Positions 58,842 to 64,000 of a stretch of 64,000 nucleotides of DNA are shown in pieces. Below the pieces are notes generated by a model that did no database searches, was not told the DNA's origin, and saw nothing but the letters and a program-made list of their open reading frames with translations. This DNA comes from SHXR01 sp046160305 (GTDB lineage Bacteria > Pseudomonadota > Gammaproteobacteria > Burkholderiales > SG8-39): assembly GCA_046160305.1 (NCBI GenBank), contig JBJXGX010000355.1, positions 1 to 64,000 on the forward strand. Direction: 5' to 3'. Position 1 is the stretch's first letter. Each line of letters begins with the position of its first letter. Position numbers and translations under genes: made by a program.

Positions 58842-59749
58842 CCCTTCTGCTCGCGGCGACCTTGAATGCAGGCACAGCCCTTGCTATCGCCGGGCTCGGA
58901 CTGCTGATCAATGAGAAGTGCGCCGTCGTCAATCTTGGCGCGGAAGGCATGATGCTGATCGCAGCGATCGCAGGATTCGCGACGGCTGTGCATACCGGCA
59001 ACGACTGGATCGCGTTCGCCGCCGGAATGGGGGCGGGTGCATTGATGGCCGCGCTCTTCGGATGGCTGGTGATTTGGCTCAACACCAATCAATATGCATC
59101 GGGCCTCGCGCTATCGATGTTCGGCGCGGGCTTCTCCGCGTTCGTCGGCATCAAATACGTGCAGGAGAAGCTTCCGTCACGCGAACAATTTTCGGTTCCC
59201 TGGCTCGCCGACATTCCATTCATCGGCCCTGCGGTGTTCAAGCAGCATCCGATGGTCTACATTGCGATTGCGCTCACGATTTTCGTCGCGTGGTTTCTCT
59301 ATCGTTCGCGCGCCGGGCTGGTGCTGCGATCGATCGGCGAGGCGCCGGAGTCGGCGCACGCCCTTGGCTATCCGGTGCGAATGATCCGGTTGGCGGGGGT
59401 CGTTGCGGGTGGTGCGCTCTGCGGATTGGCGGGCGCCTACATCTCGGTCATCTACACGCCGCTCTGGGTTGAAGGCATGATCGCGGGCAAGGGTTGGATC
59501 GCACTTGCGCTCACGACATTCGCAACATGGCGGCCCGGTCGTGTATTGTTGGGTGCCTACTTGTTCGGCGGGGTCACCATGCTTCAATTCCATCTTCAAG
59601 GAATGGGCGTGCAAGTCGCGAGCCAACTGCTGACCATGCTGCCCTACGTGGCGACCATCCTGGTGTTGGCGTTGATCTCGCGGAACCCGACGTGGATCCG
59701 GATCAACATGCCGGCGTCGTTGGGGAAGCCGTTTTATCCTGGAGCCTAG
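58829..59749 (+). CDS. Nucleoside-type ABC transporter permease 2
   Basis: 306-aa permease, shorter than its partner, overlapping it by 13 bp. Opening LLLAATLNAGTALAIAGLGL then INEKCAVVNLGAEGMMLIAA (about residues 27-46), the equivalent of the NIGAEGQ loop, and AGLVLRSIGEAPESAHALGY with GKGWIALALTTFATWRPGRV. About nine helices. ATG 58829 fits the family N-terminus; the upstream frame lies inside permease 1. Repeat copy C follows the stop. Confidence 0.93.
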   Translation: MESIALLLAATLNAGTALAIAGLGLLINEKCAVVNLGAEGMMLIAAIAGFATAVHTGNDWIAFAAGMGAGALMAALFGWLVIWLNTNQYASGLALSMFGAGFSAFVGIKYVQEKLPSREQFSVPWLADIPFIGPAVFKQHPMVYIAIALTIFVAWFLYRSRAGLVLRSIGEAPESAHALGYPVRMIRLAGVVAGGALCGLAGAYISVIYTPLWVEGMIAGKGWIALALTTFATWRPGRVLLGAYLFGGVTMLQFHLQGMGVQVASQLLTMLPYVATILVLALISRNPTWIRINMPASLGKPFYPGA

Positions 59750-59760
59750 TGCAATGACAT

Positions 59761-59894
59761 TTCACCGCAGAGGACGCAGAGGACACGGGGGAAATCCCAA
59801 TTCGAATTGCTGACACTCGTGGTCGACTTGCGGGCCTCGAGAAAAAAAGCCTCTTGGCCTTTCCTCTGCGTCCCCCGTGTCCTCTGTGGTGAAT
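59761..59894. repeat. Interspersed inverted-repeat element, copy C
   Basis: Left arm TTCACCGCAGAGGACGCAGA at 59761, right arm ...GTGTCCTCTGTGGTGAA ending at 59894. The outer 34 bases pair with about three mismatches. It is the best-preserved copy, between permease 2 and the first BMP gene. Confidence 0.8.
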
Positions 59895-59940
59895 TTTTGA
59901 GTTGGTGTGCTAATAGTTCAAGAAAAGGAGTGATATCGAA

Positions 59941-61098
59941 ATGATCGACCTGAACAAACGTTGGTGGCTGCGTGCTTCGGCACTCACCGCCGCAGCCACT
60001 CTGGCCCTCGCGGTCGGCTGCGGCAAGGAAGAACCCAAGCCCGCTGCGAAGGCACCGGCCGCTGCCGCCGCACCGGCGCCCAAACCTGCCGAACCACTCA
60101 AGATCGGGTTCATGTACGTGGGTCCGGTGGGTGATGCCGGCTGGACTTTCGCCCACGACAACGCCCGCAAAGCCATGGAAGCCGAGTTCGGCGGCAAGGT
60201 AAAGACCACGTTCGTCGAGAGCGTCCCCGAGGGGCCGGATGCCGAGCGGGTCATTCGCGATCTCGCGGATCAGGGCAACAAGCTCATCTTCGCGACCTCG
60301 TTCGGATACATGGAGCAGATGCTCAAGGTCGCCGGCACGATGAAGGAAGTGCGGTTTGAACATGCGACCGGATACAAGACCTCGGAGAACATGCGCACAT
60401 ACGACTCGCGTACCTACGAGGGTGCGTATATGGCGGGCGTGATCGCCGGTGCGATGACCAAGACCAACACGCTCGGTGTGGTGGCATCGATTCCGATTCC
60501 GGAGGTGATTCGCAACATCAATTCATTCACCCTCGGCGCGCAGTCGGTCAATCCGAAAGTAAAGACCAAGGTCGTGTGGGTCAACAAGTGGTTTGATCCG
60601 CCCAAGGAATCGGAAGGTGCGCAGTCGCTCCTCAACCAGGGTGCGGATGTGCTGTTCCAGAACACCGATTCATCGGCCGTGCTGCAAACGGCGGAGAAGG
60701 CAGGCAAGCTCGCGTTCGGCTGGGATAGCGACATGAGCAAGTTCGGTCCCGGCGCGCATCTCGCCTCGGCGGTGATCAACTGGGCGCCGTACTACAAGAA
60801 GGCCGCCAAAGACGTTCTCGACAACACTTGGAAAACGGGCGGCGTCTGGTGGGGCCACAAGGAAGGTGTGATCGACCTCGTGTCGGTGTCGGACAAGATT
60901 CCGGAAGCAACGCGCAAACAGATCGACGAGATCAAGGCCGGGCTCAAGGCCGGCACCTTCGCGGTCTGGAAGGGCCCGATCAAGGGTCAGGACGGCAAGG
61001 AAATGCTCGCGAAGGATCAGGTGGCCGACGACAAATTCATGCACGACATCAAGTGGTATATCCAGGGCGTGGAGGGGAAAGTGCCGGCGGGCGGTTAG
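59941..61098 (+). CDS. BMP-family nucleoside-binding lipoprotein
   Basis: 385-aa substrate-binding protein of the BMP/Med family. Lipobox AVGCGK (Cys at about residue 27) after a hydrophobic stretch, then an Ala/Pro/Lys linker to about 50. The binding domain starts EPLKIGFMYVGPVGDAGWTF (about 51-70), followed by FVESVPEGPDAERVIRDLAD, FATSFGYMEQML, VRFEHATGYKTSENMRTYDS, FQNTDSSAVLQTAE and WDSDMSKFGPGAHLAS. It delivers purine nucleosides or bases to the permeases. ATG 59941 follows AAAAGGAGTGATATCGAA. Confidence 0.93.
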   Translation: MIDLNKRWWLRASALTAAATLALAVGCGKEEPKPAAKAPAAAAAPAPKPAEPLKIGFMYVGPVGDAGWTFAHDNARKAMEAEFGGKVKTTFVESVPEGPDAERVIRDLADQGNKLIFATSFGYMEQMLKVAGTMKEVRFEHATGYKTSENMRTYDSRTYEGAYMAGVIAGAMTKTNTLGVVASIPIPEVIRNINSFTLGAQSVNPKVKTKVVWVNKWFDPPKESEGAQSLLNQGADVLFQNTDSSAVLQTAEKAGKLAFGWDSDMSKFGPGAHLASAVINWAPYYKKAAKDVLDNTWKTGGVWWGHKEGVIDLVSVSDKIPEATRKQIDEIKAGLKAGTFAVWKGPIKGQDGKEMLAKDQVADDKFMHDIKWYIQGVEGKVPAGG

Positions 61099-61117
61099 TC
61101 GTTGATGGTATTGAACG

Positions 61118-61175
61118 CGGAGGCCACGAAGGACGCGAAGGGTATCGCCAGCCGGCGGGCCCTTCGCGCCCGTCG
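61118..61175. repeat. Diverged copy D of the interspersed repeat
   Basis: GGAGGCCACGAAGGACGCGA and onwards, with CGCGAAGGG at 61134-61142 perfectly matching CCCTTCGCG at 61160-61168. The GAAGGACGCGAAGG core is a variant of the GAGGACGCAGAGG core of copies A-C. It lies between the first BMP gene and the deaminase. Confidence 0.5.
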
Positions 61176-61194
61176 ACCATTCACCATTCGCTGA

Positions 61195-62247
61195 ATGAAA
61201 ACAGTGTCGGCGCATACGATTCCTCCCGAGCGCCTTGGCGATCTCCTCCGTGCCATGCCGAAGGCCGAGCTGCATATTCATATCGAGGGATCGCTCGAGC
61301 CTGAGCTGATATTTGGTTTGGCCGAACGGAATGGGATTGCGCTTCCCTACCCGACCGTGGAGGCGCTGCGCGCCGCCTACGCGTTCACCGATCTCCAGTC
61401 GTTTCTCGATATCTATTACGCCGGTGCGGGCGTCTTGCTTCGCGAAGAGGATTTCTACGACATGGCGTGGGCGTACTTGGAGCGCGCTGCCGCGGACAAC
61501 GTCCTTCGCGCGGAAATCTTCTTCGATCCGCAGTCCCACACCTCGCGCGGCGTCGGGTTCGATGTTGTCATCGGCGGATTGCATCGGGCGATCGTCGACG
61601 CTCATGCGCGCCTTGGAATCAGCGCCGATCTGATCCTCTGTTTCCTGCGCCACCTGAGTGAAGAAGACGCCTTCGCCACCTTGGAGGAAGCGTTGCCGTA
61701 TCGTGATCGCTTCATCGGTTTGGGGCTTGACTCGGGCGAGCGTGGCAATCCCCCGGAAAAATTTGGCCGCGTGTTTGCGCGCGGCCGCGAGCTTGGCTTT
61801 CACGTCGTCGCGCACGCGGGCGAGGAAGGTCCGCCTGCGTATATTCGATCGGCCCTCGATGTCTTGAAGGTCGAGCGCATCGACCATGGCGTGCGCTGCC
61901 TGGAGGATCCCGCGTTGGTCGAACGCCTGGTTCGTGAGCGCATTCCGCTCACGGTGTGCCCGCTATCGAACGAAAAACTGCGCGTGGTGCCGCGGCTGTC
62001 CGATCACAATCTCGGCGGGCTGCTCGCACAGGGCCTCGTTGCGACGATCAACTCCGACGATCCGGCGTACTTCGGCGGTTATATCAATCAGAATTTCATC
62101 GCAACGTTCGAGGCATTGCGACTGAATGCCGACGCGGCGTATCGACTCGCACGGAACAGCTTCGAGGCGAGCTTCGCACCACCCGAGGCGAAACGCGGTT
62201 GGATCGACAAGCTCGATGCCTGCTTCGATTCATTTGGGGCAAAATGA
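61195..62247 (+). CDS. Adenine/adenosine deaminase family enzyme (probably adenine deaminase)
   Basis: 350-aa zinc hydrolase of the adenosine-deaminase superfamily. Zinc ligands in AELHIHIEGSLEPEL (about residues 24-38) and FHVVAHAGEEGPPAY (His about 205, catalytic Glu), DHGVRCLED (His about 226), and NSDDPAYFGGYINQNF (Asp about 285). The AYFGGY-x-x-x-NF segment and CPLSNEKLRVV are hallmarks of the adenine-deaminase (Aah1-like) branch rather than adenosine deaminase, so adenine to hypoxanthine is the likelier reaction; adenosine cannot be excluded. ATG 61195 has a weak ribosome site. It sits between the two BMP genes. Confidence 0.9.
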   Translation: MKTVSAHTIPPERLGDLLRAMPKAELHIHIEGSLEPELIFGLAERNGIALPYPTVEALRAAYAFTDLQSFLDIYYAGAGVLLREEDFYDMAWAYLERAAADNVLRAEIFFDPQSHTSRGVGFDVVIGGLHRAIVDAHARLGISADLILCFLRHLSEEDAFATLEEALPYRDRFIGLGLDSGERGNPPEKFGRVFARGRELGFHVVAHAGEEGPPAYIRSALDVLKVERIDHGVRCLEDPALVERLVRERIPLTVCPLSNEKLRVVPRLSDHNLGGLLAQGLVATINSDDPAYFGGYINQNFIATFEALRLNADAAYRLARNSFEASFAPPEAKRGWIDKLDACFDSFGAK

Positions 62248-62271
62248 CGCCATTCCACGCATCCGAGCCTC

Positions 62272-62317
62272 CCTGTGTCCTCGTTCTTTCCCTCCGTTTC
62301 CTCCGTGTTCAATTTTT
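62272..62317. repeat. Single arm of the interspersed repeat (copy E)
   Basis: CCCTGTGTCCTCGTTCTTTC then CCTCCGTTTCCTCCGTGTTC, in the orientation of the right arms of copies A-C but more degenerate; no left arm is visible. It overlaps the likely GTG start (62305) of the second BMP gene. Confidence 0.4.
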
Positions 62318-63387
62318 TGCGGAAGCACTCAGTAGGCGCGTCCGTCTCGATTCTCGCGACCCTTGCACCCGCCCACGCAGAGCAGCCCCTCAAGATCGGT
62401 TTCGTCTATGTCAGTCCGGTGAGTGACGCCGGTTGGACAGCCCAGCACGATATCGCGCGCAAGGAACTGGAAAAGGCACTTGGCCCGAAGATCGCGACGC
62501 GGTTCGTCGAGAACGTCCCCGAGGGCGCGGACGCCGAACGCGTGATCCGCGATCTCGCCGCCACCGGCCATCAACTCATCCTGACCACTTCGTTCGGATA
62601 CATGAACCCGACGATCAAGGTGGCGCGTGAATTCCCTAATGTTTCTTTCGAGCATGCCACGGGTTACCAGCGCGCCAAGAATGTCGGCACCTACAACGCG
62701 CGGTTCTACGAGGGGCGCTATCTGGCCGGCATGGTGGCGGGCAGCATGTCCAAATCGAATGCCGCCGGCTATGTGGCCGCGTTCCCGATCCCGGAAGTCC
62801 TGCAGGGCATCAATGCTTTCACGCGCGGAATGCGTAGCACCAATCCGCAAGCGTCGGTTCGCGTGATCTGGGTCAATTCATGGTTCGATCCCGGCCGGGA
62901 GCGGGATGCCGCGATGGCGTTGATCGGCCAAGGCGCGGACGTACTCACCCATCACACCGATTCCACCGCGGTGGTGCAAGCCGCCGAGGAGAAGGGTGCG
63001 TACTCCATCGGCTATCACTCCGATATGTCCAAATTCGCGCCGAAGGGACATCTCACCGCGAGCACGCACCAATGGGGCGCGTTCTATATCAAGATGGTGC
63101 AGGAGAAGCTTGCGGGCACCTATCAGCCGTCGAACATCTGGGGCGGAATCAAGGACGGCATGGTGAAGCTCGCGCCGATCAATCCGATCGTTTCCCAGCC
63201 GGTGCGCGATCGCGTCGCGCGGACCGAACAAGACATCGCGAGCGGTAAGTTTCATCCGTTCGCAGGCCCGGTGGTGGAGCAGGGTGGCAAGACGCGAATC
63301 GCCGTGGGCAAGGTGATGCCCGACGCGGAGCTCGGCTCGATGGACTACTACGTCGAAGGCGTAGTGGGGCAGTTGCCCACGAAGTAA
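62305..63387 (+). CDS. Second BMP-family nucleoside-binding protein
   Basis: About 360-aa homologue of the lipoprotein at 59941. Same landmarks: LKIGFVYVSPVSDAGWTAQH, FVENVPEGADAERVIRDLAA, LTTSFGYMNPTIKVA, FEHATGYQRAKNVGTYNARF, THHTDSTAVVQAAEEKG and YHSDMSKFAPKGHLTAS. It has a Sec signal (SVGASVSILATLAPAHAEQ) but no lipobox Cys, so it is probably soluble in the periplasm. No ATG fits: GTG 62305, GTG 62275 and TTG 62317 are possible, all with poor ribosome sites, in or next to a repeat arm. Two binding proteins for one transporter may widen substrate range. Confidence 0.9.
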   Translation: MFNFLRKHSVGASVSILATLAPAHAEQPLKIGFVYVSPVSDAGWTAQHDIARKELEKALGPKIATRFVENVPEGADAERVIRDLAATGHQLILTTSFGYMNPTIKVAREFPNVSFEHATGYQRAKNVGTYNARFYEGRYLAGMVAGSMSKSNAAGYVAAFPIPEVLQGINAFTRGMRSTNPQASVRVIWVNSWFDPGRERDAAMALIGQGADVLTHHTDSTAVVQAAEEKGAYSIGYHSDMSKFAPKGHLTASTHQWGAFYIKMVQEKLAGTYQPSNIWGGIKDGMVKLAPINPIVSQPVRDRVARTEQDIASGKFHPFAGPVVEQGGKTRIAVGKVMPDAELGSMDYYVEGVVGQLPTK

Positions 63388-63407
63388 GGGAACGGCTCGG
63401 GAATCGC

Positions 63408-64000
63408 ATGCACGCCGGCCCAACCGCCTATCACGGCGCAATCCTGCATTTCGTCGATGATCCGGGTGACACGAGGGATCCCGCACGCACAATGGAGTTC
63501 TATCCGGACGGCCTCCTGGTCGTACGTGATGGCCGCATCGAATCGATCGGTGATCGGCGCGCGCTGAAGCCTTGGTTGCCCAAGGACACGCGTGTTGTCG
63601 ATTACGGCGAGAAACTGATCTTCCCCGGATTTGTCGACACCCACATTCATTACGCGCAGACCGATGTCGTCGCCTCCTATGGCACCGAGCTGCTCGATTG
63701 GCTGGAACGGTTCGCCTTCCCGGTGGAACGCGCGTTCGCGGATCCGGCCCATGGGCGCGAAGTCGCGGCGTTCTTTCTAAAGGAGCTGCTTCGCAACGGC
63801 ACGACCACCGCGATGGTGTTCGCGACCGTGCACCGCGATTCCGTCGATGCGATCTTCGAGGCGGCCGAGAAATCCAGAATGCGCATTATCGCGGGCAAGG
63901 TCATGATGGATCGCCATTGCCCGGAATGGCTGCGTGATACTCCGCAATCGAGCTATGAGGATTCCAAGGCGCTGATTGAACGCTGGCATGGGCGTGGCCG
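63408..64000 (+). CDS. guaD: Guanine deaminase (runs off the right edge)
   Basis: The frame from ATG 63408 is open to the window end (197 codons). Seen: TAYHGAILHFVDDPGD near the N-terminus, GLLVVRDGRIESIGD, LIFPGFVDTHIHYAQTDVVA (about residues 67-86, zinc H-x-H), GTELLDWLERFAFPVE and NGTTTAMVFATVHRDSVDAI. DTHIHYAQ and LLDWLERF-type segments are characteristic of guanine deaminase, giving xanthine for XdhAB. It is the last gene of the purine run, 20 bp after the second BMP gene. The C-terminal zinc and catalytic residues lie outside the window. Confidence 0.93.
   Translation, partial: MHAGPTAYHGAILHFVDDPGDTRDPARTMEFYPDGLLVVRDGRIESIGDRRALKPWLPKDTRVVDYGEKLIFPGFVDTHIHYAQTDVVASYGTELLDWLERFAFPVERAFADPAHGREVAAFFLKELLRNGTTTAMVFATVHRDSVDAIFEAAEKSRMRIIAGKVMMDRHCPEWLRDTPQSSYEDSKALIERWHGRG

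Noticed and set aside
60670..61887. About 400-codon antisense frame across the BMP and deaminase genes
   Set aside because: It covers two well-supported genes plus a repeat, has no ribosome site and no recognisable motif.

Overview
The window is about 61% GC (an estimate by eye) and reads as chromosomal DNA of a betaproteobacterium, most likely Burkholderiales or a near relative. The reasons are three Bug-type (tripartite tricarboxylate) substrate-binding proteins without cognate membrane subunits, a Pil/Chp chemosensory cluster, a TamA-type outer-membrane assembly gene, split XdhAB with XdhC, and many acyl-CoA dehydrogenase/SDR/CoA-ligase genes. No tRNA, rRNA, integrase, transposase or CRISPR array was seen.

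Layout. 1-478: start of a tamA-like gene leaving the window. 687-6736: a three-subunit molybdenum hydroxylase followed by a 2,6-dihydroxypyridine-hydroxylase-like flavin monooxygenase and an EamA exporter, which looks like an N-heteroaromatic catabolic unit. 6744-9743: a cupin, a decayed SMP-30/gluconolactonase pseudogene and a large polytopic membrane protein with an unusual cytosolic C-terminal domain. 9832-15667: a ThDP enzyme, orphan 2-oxoacid dehydrogenase E1 alpha/beta, an acyl-CoA dehydrogenase and a GST. 15731-20382: an all-alpha dUTPase, a Tat-exported protein of unknown function, an anchored cupin, a class II aldolase and a Bug protein.

20752-30794 is one signalling operon. A Ser/Thr kinase carrying a degenerate class III cyclase-like domain is translationally coupled to PilG-, PilH-, PilI-, PilJ- and ChpA-like proteins and two more CheW-like proteins. 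No CheR or CheB methylation enzymes are present. It is followed by a carbonic anhydrase lacking its N-terminal active-site half and a frameshifted DUF3299 gene. 31744-38424 holds acyl-CoA metabolism genes (SDR, two acyl-CoA dehydrogenases, CoA ligase, amidohydrolase, Bug protein). 38652-43266 holds amt with a small companion, a CocE-type hydrolase and a cupin. 43496-45975 holds a leaderless substrate-binding-fold protein, an SDR and a 3-hydroxyisobutyrate-dehydrogenase-like enzyme ending in a strong hairpin.

46109-64000 is largely a purine uptake and catabolism locus. It contains the urate hydroxylase PuuD (coupled to a Bug protein), an Fe-type alcohol dehydrogenase, glycerate 2-kinase, XdhABC, a complete BMP-type nucleoside ABC transporter with two different binding proteins, an adenine/adenosine deaminase, and guanine deaminase running off the right edge. 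Together these import nucleosides or bases, deaminate adenine and guanine, oxidise hypoxanthine and xanthine to urate, and hydroxylate urate. Gaps in this locus carry four of the five copies of an inverted repeat built on a GAGGACNCAGAGGAC-like core. The less ordinary signals are these repeats, the five-unit 14-bp tandem array upstream of xdhA, the repeat-derived in-frame insertion in XdhA, the kinase/Chp fusion operon with its triplicated linker motif, and the membrane protein at 7698-9743.
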